Shown here: piece by piece, positions 12,486-23,789 of the stretch | How the letters are laid out: the number at the start of each line of letters is the position of its first letter | How positions within the stretch are numbered: position 1 is the stretch's first letter | Origin: Metellina segmentata | Taxonomy: Eukaryota > Arthropoda > Arachnida > Araneae > Tetragnathidae | Direction of reading: 5' to 3' | Length of the DNA stretch: 64,000 nucleotides | Assembly (NCBI GenBank): GCA_947359465.1 | Contig: OX375881.1 | Location: 71,943,914 to 72,007,913, forward strand | Notes under the pieces: generated by a model | What the model saw: the letters and a program-made list of their open reading frames with translations, nothing else | Told to the model about the DNA's origin: nothing | The model's database searches: none | Program-made: the position numbers and the translations under genes

Positions 12486-14945
12486 AATTTGTAATAAGAA
12501 TCGATAAGCACATTACTTCCAAATGGAATACAATTATCCAAAAATATAAACCGAATTTTATATTCATACTTACATTAATTCTTATTTCCAATATAACGCA
12601 TGGCAAAAATTACGACAGTTACCAACTGGTGGCACACATCTTAAATAAATTTGTAATAATAAGAATCGATAAGCACATTACTTCCAAATGGAATACAATT
12701 ATTAAAAAATATAAACTGAATTTCATATTCATACTTACATTAATTCTTATTTCCAATATAACGCATGGCAAAAAATACGACAGTTACCAACTGACACATC
12801 TTAAATAAATTTGTAATAATAAGAATCGATAAGCACATTACTTCCAAATGGAATACAATTATTCAAAAATATAAACTGAATTTCATATTCATACTTACAT
12901 TAATTCTTATTTCCAATATAATGCATGGCAAAAAATACGACAGTTACCAACTGGTGGCACACATCTTAAATAAATTTGTAATAATAAGAATCGATAAGCA
13001 CATTACTTCCAAATGAAATACAATTATCCAAAAATATAAACTGAATTTCATATTCATACTTACATGAATTCTTATTTCCAATATAACGCATGGCAAAAAA
13101 TACGACAGTTACCAACTGGTGGCACACATCTTAAATAAATTTGTAATAATAAGAATCGATAAGCACATTACTTCCAAATGGAATACAATTATTAAAAAAT
13201 ATAAACTGAATTTCATATTCATACTTACATTAATTCTTATTTCCAATATAACGCATGGCAAAAAATACGACAGTTACCAACTGACACATCTTAAATAAAT
13301 TTGTAATAATAAGAATCGATAAGCACATTACTTCCAAATGGAATACAATTATTCAAAAATATAAACTGAATTTCATATTCATACTTACATTAATTCTTAT
13401 TTCCAATATAATGCATGGCAAAAAATACGACAGTTACCAACTGACACATCTTAAATAAATTTGTAATAATAAGAATCGATAAGCACATTACTTCCAAATG
13501 GAATACAATTATTCAAAAATATAAACTGAATTTCATATTCATACTTACATTAATTCTTATTTCCAATATAACGCATGGCAAAAAATACGACAGTTACCAA
13601 CTGGTGGCACACATCTTAAATAAATTTGTAATAATAAGAATCGATAAGCACATTACTTCCAAATGGAATACAATTATTCAAAAATATAAACTGAATTTCA
13701 TATTCATACTTACATTAATTCTTATTTCCAATATAATGCATGGCAAAAAATACGACAGTTACCAACTGGTGGCACACATCTTAAATAAATTTGTAATAAT
13801 AAGAATCGATAAGCACATTACTTCCAAATGGAATACAATTATCCAAAAATATAAACTGAATTTCATATTCATACTTACATTAATTCTTATTTCCAATATA
13901 ACGCATGGCAAAAAATACGACAGTTACCAACTGACACATCTTAAATAAATTTGTAATAATAAGAATCGATAAGCACATTACTTCCAAATGGAATACAATT
14001 ATTCAAAAATATAAACTGAATTTCATATTCATACTTACATTAATTCTTATTTCCAATATAATGCATGGCAAAAAATACGACAGTTACCAACTGGTGGCAC
14101 ACATCTTAAATAAATTTGTAATAATAAGAATCGATAAGCACATTACTTCCAAATGGAATACAATTATCCAAAAATATAAACTGAATTTCATATTCATACT
14201 TACATTAATTCTTATTTCCAATATAACGCATGGCAAAAAATACGACAGTTACCAACTGACACATCTTAAATAAATTTGTAATAATAAGATTCGATAAGCA
14301 CATTACTTCCAAATGGAATACAATTATTCAAAAATATAAACTGAATTTCATATTCATACTTACATTAATTCTTATTTCCAATATAATGCATGGCAAAAAA
14401 TACGACAGTTACCAACTGGTGGCACACATCTTAAATAAATTTGTAATAATAAGAATCGATAAGCACATTACTTCCAAATGGAATACAATTATCCAAAAAT
14501 ATAAACTGAATTTCATATTCATACTTACATTAATTCTTATTTCCAATATAACGCATGGCAAAAAATACGACAGTTACCAACTGGTGGCACACATCTTAAA
14601 TAAATTTGTAATAATAAGAATCGATAAGCACATTACTTCCAAATGGAATACAATTATCCAAAAATATAAACTGAATTTCATATTCATACTTACATTAATT
14701 CTTATTTCCAATATAACGCATGTCAAAAAATACGACAGTTACCAACTGGTGGCGCACATCTTAAATAAATTTGTAATAATAAGAATCGATAAGCACATTA
14801 CTTCCAAATGGAATACAATTATCCAAAAATATAAACTGAATTTCATATTCATACTTACATTAATTCTTATTTCCAATATGGCTATTATTTCCAATAACGC
14901 ATTGCAAAAATTACGACAGTTACCAACTGGTGGCATACCTCAGTC
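12486..14945. repeat. Satellite array, 160/165-bp units, about 15 copies
   Basis: Near-identical tandem units with landmarks AATCGATAAGCACATTACTT, AAATATAAACTGAATTTCAT, ATTCATACTTACATTAATTC and ACGACAGTTACCAACTG. Taking CCAACTG as anchor (12622, 12787, 12947, 13112, 13277, 13437, 13597, 13762, 13927, 14087, 14252, 14412, 14577, 14742, 14923), spacing is 165 bp or 160 bp; the short form lacks 5 bp (GTGGC) after CCAACTG. The last unit is 181 bp because of a local insertion near 14880. In order the classes read L S L L S S L L S L S L L, then the 181-bp unit. Runs of 165-bp units (55 codons) leave one frame open for up to 205 residues; the 160-bp class breaks it, which argues against coding. Confidence 0.95.
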
Positions 14946-15235
14946 ATATAACGACAATTACCAACTGGTGGTCACTTCATTTGTATCCCATTTATCTGTA
15001 TAAGGCGATACGGATTTTTTTTTTTTGCCGTCGGAACCTATTTACGCTTTCCCTCGCATTTTCTTTTCTACTCAGATTTCTACTTTCAAGATTTCTCATT
15101 GTCTTATGTCATCAGATTGCTAAAGAACCTCGCTAAATCAGCGTGTTCATCCGAGTAGTTTTAGCCATAGTATACAGCTCCATAGCTCAAATATTGCCGA
15201 GGTATCCAAGTTTGAAGATCAGTAATTTGCAAACG
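14946..15235. other. Satellite edge and unassigned sequence
   Basis: Just after the array a CCAACTGGTGG motif recurs once more (about 14959), showing a decayed edge. The remaining sequence to 15235 is not recognised. Confidence 0.4.
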
Positions 15236-15475
15236 GAGGGTTGCTAATAGGAAACTAGGTCCAATCAAAGACCATCGTATACACGGGGGCTGATGAATAT
15301 TAAATATGTCGTTTCCTCAAATATCCTTAAATTAGCGTGTGATACCAGCTCAGGTGTTATTTCATCATCTGACCATGGTTCAACATTACTAGACGTTCTC
15401 CTTGCATCTTTGTAATTGTTCCCGGACAGTCGCCAATAGTCGGCTCTATTGTCCATTGCGACGTTAATTACCTAC
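15236..15475 (+). mobile_element. SINE-A copy, 5' head missing
   Basis: In plus orientation the core landmarks run in order: CCATCGTATACACG, AGCTCAGGTG, CATCATCTGACCATGGTTCA, CCCGGACAGTCGCCAATAG, and the tail TTGCGACGTTAATTACCTAC. The tRNA-like head is absent or unrecognisable, as expected for a 5'-truncated or decayed copy. Confidence 0.7.
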
Positions 15476-15849
15476 CTGCCATAGATAAAATATTCAAATA
15501 ATGAGGCACATTGGCGAACAATCTCCTAGAGGTTGATTTTTCATTGTTTAGATCCTTTGTTTTTACTCAGCAATATATAAGAAATGGCGATTTCTGCGCC
15601 TTGTAAGTTAGTGAAATATCATAGAGATGATTTCTTTATTACTTAAGCTTTATTTTTGAGATCGGTAGTATATTATTAGTGGTATTCAATAACCAAAAAT
15701 GGCCCAAAACTGAGAAATTTTAGAGATCCTCTCTTAATTTGTCATTTCTTCCTTTCGGAAGTACAAGATAGTTTCCTCTATCAAACTAATTTCTGGAAAC
15801 ACATAAATTTATCTATCCATTTTCCTAATCGTACAAAAACCTACGGTTG

Positions 15850-16190
15850 AATTGCATCAAAATAAGAATAGATGTCATTTCCGAAATATGCTAGAGACGG
15901 ATGTAATCCAGATGGTGAAGTCGCGGATTCGCATCCAGAGGGTGACAAGTGAGTTACTCGATCCATCCAGAGACTGTCTGAACGCCAAATCTGTGGGGGT
16001 CTCAAATGTCCTCATTTTGATGGTGTGGAAATACGAGGATTGGTGTTGACTTTGTCATCTGACTGAGATTCCAAATTATGAGGTGATGTCTTCGTAACTT
16101 TCCCTTCGGTATTGATTCCAGACAGTCTCCAATAGTCTATCGTGTTGCTCCAGTGTGACGTAAACACAACTAGCTTCCTACCTAGAAAAA
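15850..16190 (+). mobile_element. SINE-A copy
   Basis: Landmarks: GGGGTCTCAAATGTCCTCA, GGTGTGGAA, TCATCTGACTGAGATTCCAA, ATTATGAGGTGATGTC, TTCCCTTCGGTATTGATTCC, AGTCTCCAATAG, then GTTGCTCCAGTGTGACGTAA and a tail ending in TTCCTACCT. It carries the same core and tail as the copy at 15.2-15.5 kb. The head region (about 15900-15970) is diverged. Confidence 0.68.
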
Positions 16191-17866
16191 CGTCAAAAAG
16201 CAGCTGGTTAAGGAAAAAAACTAACTTAGAACCACTATTGAGAATATTCCTCGGCAACTTACCGATAGCAAGAATGTTGATCATTTTACACAAATAGACT
16301 TGTAATTTATTTAAGCCAAGCGAGGTAACAGCTCAATCTCAATCCGCTTGGGCATCAAGTATCACTATATTGCTTTGACATGTATAATTCAAGTAACAAT
16401 ATAGGTAGACCACAAGAAGGCAATGTCAAAAGCAATCAATTCCGAGAAAAACTGATGTTCTGTCTTTTCTATAAAAATTGTATTTAAGTGCTACTACAAA
16501 ATCAGTAAAAACTAATTATTAAAAAGATTTTTGATGAAAAAAGAAACTTAACTGAAGTAATGAAAATCTCTTTAAAAGTAGAAATACTATAGGAAGTTAG
16601 TAAAAAGTTTGAGTTTGGTTACTAATATCCCCATTATACATTAATAATATGTTACAAATCCACCTATATCACCAAAACACCTTCTAGTCAGAGGGTATAG
16701 TGCATCAAACGGCTTACAGGAACCAGTAGGCAATGCTGAAAACAATATAATATCCAAAAAAAAATGGAAGTTCTCTAATTTGTAATAAAATTTTACTTAA
16801 ATTATTTTATAAAACCAGTAAAATATAATCACAAGGAGTGATTTTTCTCTATTTTTAACTCTATTTTTATAATGAAATTGTGTTTGAATGGCTTCTGTAA
16901 AAACAGTGACATTTTGTAAATTGGAAGAGATTTTTATCCTCCAACTTTGGTAAATATTCAAAATCTTTTCTACTCTTGGGTTATAACACTGAAGTGAAGA
17001 GTGGAAAGGAGTTTAACAGAAAGAAAATTTTCTTTTAAAGGTAGTTATATTATAGGACGCAAACGGAGAGAGTAAACATTTGAGAGTCGCTGAAACAAAT
17101 TTGTGCAAAACAGTACATCAAAAATTATTCAAATTGTAAGTAAACGAGTGTATGTAAAAATAAATTATCTTTCATTTTGTCAAACTAGCATGTTACCTAC
17201 GAATAAAAGCAGAGATATAAATGCTGGTTGAAATGGTTAAGTCGTTTTGTAATGGATATGTATAAAGATACATTCAACAAAAATTGTCTCTTGAAAATAT
17301 GTTATTTCTTTACTTTAACCGTTTTGTCCTACAGCTAGCTGCAACATGAAGATTCACTTCCTACAAGCTCAAGTAGTTCAATGGAACAGTAATGATGAAA
17401 TAGATTTTAGAGACGTGGTAGATGCCGTGCCCAAAGATGTCCGACTTAGTCCCAATCCTATCCGACCTCGCAATCTTCAGCAGTAGTACCTGTACTTGTA
17501 TTCAAATTGAACACGGAATTGCGTGTGGAGAATCAGAACTTTCATTTTGGCCATTTCTCATACGCACATGTACAAACGTACCAGCGGCGCGATGTTATTA
17601 ATTGAAAGTGCAAAATCAATATACAGTCATGGGCGTCGGCGGGTCCTGAAAATAAATGAAGGATAGCAGCGAGAAGCGGGAACGAACTATTGGAGAATTA
17701 CGAAAGGCAAAAAAATAGGAAGACCGGGCGTTGACAAAAAATCGGTGTGGAAATTACTACTCGCATACCTAATGAAGTTCGTTTCCACACTCGCTGATAC
17801 GAACGAAAAAAGAAGGCAAGACCGAGTTGTTCTGATGCTGCCGAGTGCAAACATTTGATCTGACGC
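16191..17866. other. AT-rich DNA, no gene seen
   Basis: No recognisable coding region or mobile element. The short frames present have no identifiable domain. Confidence 0.4.
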
Positions 17867-18239
17867 CTGCGTGGTGGAATCATTTAGGAGTTGATGTGTC
17901 AGCCGGTCTGAGGTACGAAGTGGCGACTAATTTGTAGGTGGTGTGGATGAATAAATTGTCGGGAACGGTGACGACTATTGCCCGTTCATTTAAACGATGT
18001 AAGCTCTGCTTTTACGCTTCTACCGATGAATTTAAATTGAATAAATCTATCGATTGAGCATGAATTGTTCATGTCTCCGAGAAAAAGTGGCACCCACCGA
18101 GAGAAACGTGCAAATGCTCTTCTATAATTTATACTCTTGTTACTTGGATTATCGTTTAAATATTTGGTTGGATTTTATAGCCATATTTAGCCAAGCTGAG
18201 CCAAATACAACACAGACAACATCAAGTAACGGACATGCG

Positions 18240-18425
18240 GCCAAGAAACGTTTTATGGTACAAGGTCTATATTTGGCCATGCTGTGCCAGACGCAAGATA
18301 TAACATATCAAGTAATAGACACACAATGAAAGTTTTACTGACACTAATAGAGGGAGGAATACACCCAGGGTGAATCAAACTTGCACCACCTATAAGACGC
18401 AGGTGGCCAACACAGTGGGAAAATC
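18240..18425 (-). mobile_element. SINE-B copy
   Basis: On the minus strand a tRNA-like head (GTGCAAGTTTGATTCACCC resembles a B box) is followed by CCTCCCTCTATTAGTGTCAG, TAAAACTTTCATTGTGTGT, TTACTTGATAT and the 3' motif TGGCACAGCATGGCC. A related copy lies in the second module at about 19140-19290. The closest relative in the window is 39036-39245. Confidence 0.6.
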
Positions 18426-18554
18426 ATGGCGGCTTCTATTACTGAAAGGAAATCAAATTGCTGTGAAAAGCAACGCATAAAATTATCTCGTTCAGGCTTT
18501 AAGCACATGACATGGGCAACTTTATTTCTATTTGGGGATATTGCATAGGGATCC

Positions 18555-18805
18555 ATAATGTTTCATCCGATTAAGCAGCTTAGTAAAGGGAAAACTGTAA
18601 AATGTTCAATAAACTCGGAGTTATTACACGAAAATCTTATTCTCAAACTTGGAAACACTTTTACATACATTACCGGTGTTCACTGCATGCTGCCTAGAAA
18701 ATGGCGACCGAAGTATAAAGGCAACTTATGGTTTGTAATTATAAGAATTCGAGTTTCTCTCCTAAAACAGTCCAGATGGGGCTTATTTTGGAATTTAACT
18801 AATAG
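18555..18805. repeat. Interspersed repeat, three diverged copies in the window
   Basis: This segment shares order and motifs with 20975-21230 and 21690-21885: GGGAAAACTGTAA-like, CTTATTCTCAAACTTGG, TAGAAAATGGCGACCGAAG, CATAAAGGCAAC, TAATTATAAGAA and CAGTCCAGATGGGG. No coding potential is conserved. It probably belongs to the same decayed dispersed element as the adjacent 0.96-kb module. Confidence 0.62.
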
Positions 18806-19404
18806 CATCTAACTGACCAATAATTACGTCTTCAATCATTTAGGAGTTAATATGTCAGCCAGACTGAGGTACGAGGTCGGAACTAATTTGGTGGATGAAT
18901 AAATTGTCGAGAATGGTGACGATTATTGGCCGTCCACTTTAGCTATATAGTCTTTGTTTTTACGCTTCGACCGCTGAATTTAAATTGAACAAATCTATGG
19001 ACAGGATGAACCGTACATGTCTCCGAGTATTTTGACACCCACCTATGAATACTTGCAAATGCTTTCTATAATTTATACCCGAGTTTAACGGATTATCATC
19101 TGAAGGTTTGATTGGATTTGTATGGCCATATTTGGCCAAACTAAGCCAAGCACTTACAGACAACATATAGTACAACACGCACAAGGAAAGTTTTACTGAC
19201 ACGGAAGAGGGAGGAAAACAACCAGTAGGATTGAACTTGCACCACTCACAACTCGCAGATTGCTAACAGTGGGAAAACTCATTGAACTACGGAGGCCTCT
19301 ATAACTGAAAGGGAATTAAGTTGTAGAAAAGCAACATAAAATTACCTGTATTGTCCAATGAATTATTATTTTTATTTCCAATGGCAAGTCTGGGTACAGA
19401 TTGC

Positions 19405-19548
19405 AAAGACAAATACAATACATAATACAATACAGAAATACAATACATAATACAATACAGAATACAATACAGAAATACAATACATAATACAATACAGAAA
19501 TACAATACATAATACAATACAGAAATACAATACAGTACAGAATTGACC
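19405..19548. repeat. 25-bp minisatellite (AATACAATACA-rich)
   Basis: AATACAATACATAATACAAT plus ACAGA is repeated about five times. In two frames it gives Cys/Tyr/Ile/Val-rich open frames on the minus strand (19299-19571, 19316-19510), which are by-products of the repeat. Confidence 0.85.
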
Positions 19549-19574
19549 GAAGTCATTGTAGCCTTATACAAGGC

Positions 19575-19735
19575 CAGAAGTAATGGTCACTTGTGAAGGG
19601 GCACCCAGTGGGTGGACCATCATTGTCCCTAACAAAGGACAGCACAATTTACATCCATGCCCTGGCCCGGATTCGAACCAGGAACCTTCCTATCCAGAGG
19701 CCAACACCTTGACCACTAGACCGGTTGGTCGGCGT
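19575..19735 (-). mobile_element. tRNA-headed SINE (SINE-A head type 1)
   Basis: On the minus strand the head starts at about 19734 with CGCCGACCAACCGGTCTAG. The A box region is TCTAGTGGTCAAGG (complement of 19707-19720) and the B box is a perfect GGTTCGAATCC (complement of 19669-19679). The T-arm pairs (CCTGG/CCGGG), but the acceptor ends do not, so this is a SINE head and not a working tRNA gene. The body (GGACAGCACAATTTACATCC region) differs from other copies. Confidence 0.8.
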
Positions 19736-19894
19736 CCAAATAATTATAAACACATAAATATTTATGCAAATGTTGATTACGGGCTCGGTTATGCAAAATC
19801 CGTTTATGACGTGAGTATCACGTAATGAAATTAACAGTATAAGTATGCTGTGTATGTCCATTTCACGAAAAACTAAGAAGAATGGGAGAAAAGA

Positions 19895-20770
19895 CAGAAT
19901 TTTCACCGTTTGAAAAAGGACTTATAGTTGTGTTTGTTTAACAGGAGCCATGATTGCCAAGACAGAACACACTGGGTTATCAAAAGCTGCGTATTCGAAG
20001 TTGTTTAAAAATCGGAAACGGAACCCACAGTCCTCCAAAAGAAGTAACTGTTCGTCTAAAACAATTAATCAAGACTGTAATCTGCGGCGTTTCAGACGAA
20101 CAGAGGTTGGAAAGAAACTCCACTGTGCTGCAATTGATAGAAACCTTTAATTAAGGCTCGTCCCAAGCTATCGCGGTGCAAAAAATGCGTAGGAAATCGC
20201 AGAGGATTCGTATCGGCAGTCCCATGCCAGTGAAGAAGCATCTCATTTCTGTGTGGAACGTCAGAGTTCGCTTACAGTGATGACAAGAAAAACGTAACTA
20301 GGCATCTGAGTATTGGAAATAGGTGATAGAGGTCAGATGAATCTTATCCTGCATAGACGGAAAGCGTATATTTATGCGAGAACCCCCACGAAACTTTGAA
20401 CCCATCTTACCTTGTTCGCACAGTTCAATGGTCTTGAGGAAGTATCATGATGTGGGGCATGTTCTGCTGGTTTGGAACTGGTCCATTGGTGTTTCTGCGA
20501 GGTAGATAGTCAGCATTACAATACATGAACATCTTGGCAGATCAAGTGCATCCTGCAATGCAACATTTTTACTCAAAATGTGACGTATATTTCATGGACG
20601 ATAAAGCAACCAACACGCTTGCAACGTTCAAGAGTGCTTCATGCAACATCATTCTGGCTTCCAACATCTTCTTTGGCCCTTCATAAAGCCCGTATAGTAA
20701 CCCTACAGAGAAAATTTTGGACATGTTGGAAATACAATCTCCTCTGCCATCCACTTTACAGGATCTTAAG
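19895..20770 (+). pseudogene. Tc1-like transposase relic
   Basis: Reading across several frames gives a recognisable Tc1/mariner transposase. An N-terminal helix-turn-helix segment (EKGLIV, then GAMIAKTEHTGLSKAAYSK) lies at 19912-20030. A catalytic SDES block is at 20333-20344, followed by YIYARTPTK. Next come GSIMMWGMFCWFG-like residues (20435-20475), a second catalytic block FMDDKA (20591-20608) and SPYSNPTEK (20687-20713), matching SPDLNPIE. The spacing from the second Asp to Glu is 35 residues in the same frame, close to DD34E. Many stops and frameshifts show it is dead. TIRs were not identified. Confidence 0.8.
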
Positions 20771-20974
20771 GTCTGCGTATTCAATTTAGGGTATTATCCG
20801 GACTTAAATGCATAACCTTGTAGAATCTATTCCTAAACGCATACATGCTATTATCGGTGCATAAAGAGATCCAATATATTATTGATCCCAGGATTCTAAT
20901 TCAGTCTGTGTATATAGAGGTATGTGTTAGACAGATTTTAAGCACATTATAACCATAAGTACTTATTTCATAAT

Positions 20975-21230
20975 TGCACTGGAACCACAATTCTTTCATC
21001 TGATTAAAATTATTAATAAAGAAAAAACTGTAAGAGTTACAGTAAATTAGGAATTGTTTTTAAAAAAAGCCTTATTCTCACACTTAGCAACACTGTTACA
21101 AACGTTACCGATATCCACAGAATTTAGCCTAGAAAATGGCTACCGAAGCATAAAGGCAACTCTTAGTGGTTATAATTATAAGAAATCAAGTCACCTAAAA
21201 TAGTCCATGTGGGGAATCATCCAACTTTAC
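20975..21230. repeat. Interspersed repeat, copy 2
   Basis: Diverged copy of the repeat at 18555-18805: CTTATTCTCACACTTAG, CCTAGAAAATGGCTACCGAAG, CATAAAGGCAACT, AATTATAAGAAAT and AGTCCATGTGGGG. Confidence 0.6.
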
Positions 21231-21240
21231 AATACTGGTA

Positions 21241-21350
21241 CCTGCGTGGTGGAATTATTTCGAAGGATATCGAAGGATCCCTTTGGGATTAATTCCAGGC
21301 CGTCACCAATAACTCCTTATTTATGTCATTCCGGCCGGCTCTCGCTACAT
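21241..21350 (+). mobile_element. SINE-A-like 3' fragment
   Basis: CCTGCGTGGTGGAATTATTT recalls the module start near 17867. It is followed by GATCCCTTTGGGATTAATTCC, GGCCGTCACCAATA and ATGTCATTCCGGCC, a degraded SINE-A 3' region. Confidence 0.45.
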
Positions 21351-21689
21351 AACTATGGCGGCTTTTAAATTAGTGATGGGTCAAGGTAAGTCCTAGCCAA
21401 GCATTTGCATCTTTATGGCATGTATGCAAATACGAAATGTGTTTAATACAGTGGATGACTGACATGAACTGCAACCATCTTTGGGAATGGATGCAACGAC
21501 GAAAGGAGTTCATGTATGTTATTGAAATTTTCGATAACCTCTGTAGCAGCTGGAATCTTGCTGATATTTTTTTAATACCTTTCTTTTTGTTGTATGCTTT
21601 AATTTTATAAGTAATATAGTGACACATGTGTGTTAATAGAAGCTTTGTCTTTATTTGCAATAAAAACAATTAAGTAGTACAATACAGGA

Positions 21690-21885
21690 AAAACTACGAG
21701 ATATATTGAAAAATAGTTAATTGACCATTGTTGCACAAGAAGCTTTATGTCCACACTTGTCAATACTATGAATGGTACAAACATTCCGTTCATGCAACTC
21801 GAAAAATGGCAACCGAAAGCATAAAAGCAATTTACGAGTTGTATTTAGAAATCGAGTCACCTGAAACAATCCAGGTGGGAGTCAG
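21690..21885. repeat. Interspersed repeat, copy 3
   Basis: Most diverged copy of the 18555-18805 family: GAAAAATGGCAACCGAAAGC, ATAAAAGCAA, AATCGAGTCACCTGAAAC and ATCCAGGTGGG. Confidence 0.5.
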
Positions 21886-23265
21886 AAAGGATTTAAACTG
21901 AAATCATCCAAATCTACAGTTCATTAAACAATGGTTGATTTTTCCAGTAAACATTTCGGAGAATAATTGGATAGGTTGAGTTGGGTCAATTGCCATGTTT
22001 CCAAGGTCACTTGATATCCCATCTTGATCCTTTCAGTAGCTTCATGGAACGAAATTTGTGTGCAGGAAAGATGGTTAGCACAACTAGAAGAATTAAAGGA
22101 AATAGTTGTTCAAGCCATGAACACAGAAGTCATTGACAAGCATTAGGAAAGAATTAGCATGGAATCAATATTATGAAAGCACCAAACTGTGACACGACAT
22201 TAACGACCATTAAGTCTCACGCAGGAGAAAGAATTGAAAAGACTTATGCAAATTCAAGACACTTTTTACCCGACAGAATCGGAGTGAACATCGATAAATG
22301 ATTCAGGTTAAGAACGCCTCCAAAATTGCATACATACTCCAGGCGATGAATGCTTGTCCAGTGGGAATTGGGTGAGCCCTAAGGTGTCCACCTGAGATCC
22401 GTTTAGCCATTAAGATTTAACATGCACCATTGGGAATCAATTGAAGTTTTCCAATTTCCGTTTCATGCTATACTGCTTCTTAATTTCATTAATCATTCCA
22501 AAAACTGAATAGGTAAACTTTTAAGTTAACGGAGGATATTATTTTATTATTTATTTAGTTTGATGACTATCAACTGTAGGGAAAATCAAATAATGGCCAA
22601 TTTTGTATGAACTGTGCTAATTTTATATTATTATGCAATGCATTGTTACAGATTCAATCAGTCAAGAAGAAAAGGGTATCACTATTTAAGTATCTAATAA
22701 CGTTTGAGTATATATGTAGGTGTATCTTTAAGCATTAGTGTATATTTTTATTCATAATTTATGGTATTGTGAATCCATCTATTTATCTTATTTCAATGGG
22801 GAAGAAACTCCTAATAAAGAAACCCCGCTATGGACTAGTTGTTTGTTAGAAAAACCGGCTTTTGCAAGAGAAAAGACGTTTTCCTCTCGAATTCGGAGTG
22901 TCACCACGTGCAAACGGGACGTGAACGAATGAATTCCAAGTGTAACTTTTATTAAAATCGACATTTTTAAATTAAGAGAAGCACGTGGGGTGAAAGCCAA
23001 CTCAGCTAAAAGGCAGAGCAGTAAACAGAAATCACCGAACAAATGAGGAAAAATTAATCGGAAGAACGAGTTCTTGGTAATTCAGAAGAAGACAGTCACC
23101 ACTTTCCTAATCAGCAACTATTTAACGCAACGTCTTTAGTAATCTGATCACCAGAAAAGGGACTATAGCCTTATTTCCAAGTAAAATGAGAGCCGATTCG
23201 AGGATTATGGAATACCGAACAAAATATAATAATCATTCTATTATAAATAGATAGGTTGTTGATAG
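21886..23265. other. No gene recognised
   Basis: Open frames of 64 residues (22738-22932) and 84 residues (22788-23042) overlap on opposite strands and show no identifiable domain. No TIR or tandem structure was seen. Confidence 0.4.
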
Positions 23266-23269
23266 TCAA

Positions 23270-23500
23270 TTAAAGTCGCATTAGAGCAACTCAACGGACT
23301 GTCTCAGATCCCCTGAGCTGGCAGCCCACTCTCCAAAATTCCATACCACGCAAAGGTGAGAACATTTGAGGCCGTGAGAGATTTAACAGGTACCAGTCCC
23401 TTTGTACTAGACGATCTTTGGTTGGATTCGAACTCATAATCTTCCGGGTGCAAATCCGTTACTCTTCTAAAACATCTTACAGATTTTTCATTGTCTTCTG
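23270..23500 (-). mobile_element. SINE-A copy with tRNA-like head type 2
   Basis: Plus-strand landmarks: CGCATTAGAGCAACTCAACGG (minus-strand tail side), TGAGCTGGCAGCCCACTCTC, TTGAGGCCGTGAGAGATTTAA, CAGTCCCTTTGTACTAGACG, and GGTTGGATTCGAACTC, the complement of a B box, at about 23411-23427. The middle of the core is deleted relative to the full copy. Confidence 0.68.
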
Positions 23501-23506
23501 CAATGC

Positions 23507-23590
23507 TTGTGTAGCTCTAGTACGACGTTAACTAAAAATTACCAATATATATTGGTAATTTTTAGTTAACGTCGTACTAGAGCTACACAA
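23507..23590. repeat. 84-bp perfect palindrome
   Basis: Bases 23507-23590 read identically on both strands, centred between 23548 and 23549 (centre CCAATATATATTGG). I checked every position of the arms; pairing stops at 23506/23591. Each 42-bp half carries the SINE-A tail (TTAACGTCGTACTAGAGC and its complement), so two tail segments sit tail to tail with no spacer. Confidence 0.97.
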
Positions 23591-23731
23591 CGGGCTATTG
23601 ACGACGGTCCGGGATCAGTCCCTTAAGGGAAAGATCCGAGGACGACACCTCGTAATTTTGAACCACGGTCAGATGACGAAGCAACCTGAGCTGGCACCCC
23701 ACTCTCCAAACTTCCACGCCAACCCAACGTG

Positions 23732-23734
<3 letters not shown>
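23549..23734 (-). mobile_element. SINE-A copy, head replaced by a TA microsatellite
   Basis: From the palindrome centre the core runs CGTCGTACTAGAGC, ACAACGGGCTATTGACGACG, GTCCGGGATCAGTCCC, AAGATCCGAGGACGACACC, GAACCACGGTCAGATGACG, CTGAGCTGGCACCCCACTC, CCAAACTTCCACGCC, then stops at AACGTGAGG, where a (TA)n run begins. It is very similar to the full copy at 36.8 kb but lacks the tRNA-like head. Confidence 0.82.

Positions 23735-23787
<53 letters not shown>
23735..23787. repeat. (TA)n microsatellite
   Basis: About 26 uninterrupted TA dinucleotides. The minus-strand open frame over it (IYIYIY...) is a by-product. Confidence 0.97.

Positions 23788-23789
<2 letters not shown>

Larger units (their letters stand above)
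17867..19335. repeat. Tandem duplication of a 0.5-0.7 kb module, period about 960 bp
   Basis: 17876-18500 and 18836-19335 are diverged direct copies. Shared landmarks: AATCATTTAGGAGTT, TGTCAGCC, CTGAGGTACGA, GTGGATGAATAAATTGTCG, TTTACGCTTC, GAATTTAAATTGAA, CATGTCTCCGAG, GCAAATGCT, TAGCCAAGCTGAGCCAA, GAAAGTTTTACTGACAC, CAGTGGGAAAA. Copy 1 has about 100 bp extra near 18200-18300. Both copies contain a SINE-B-like section. No protein is conserved between the copies. Confidence 0.75.

Noticed and set aside
12486..14945. Open frames of 70-205 residues repeated through the array as possible repetitive proteins
   Set aside because: They exist because 165 bp is divisible by three; the interspersed 160-bp units destroy the frame and no flanking coding sequence is seen.
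19299..19571. Cys/Tyr/Val-rich 90-residue membrane-like protein
   Set aside because: It is a translation of an AATACA-type minisatellite on the minus strand.
19575..19735. Functional tRNA gene on the minus strand
   Set aside because: A and B boxes and the T arm look good, but the acceptor stem does not pair and the sequence continues into a SINE-type body.
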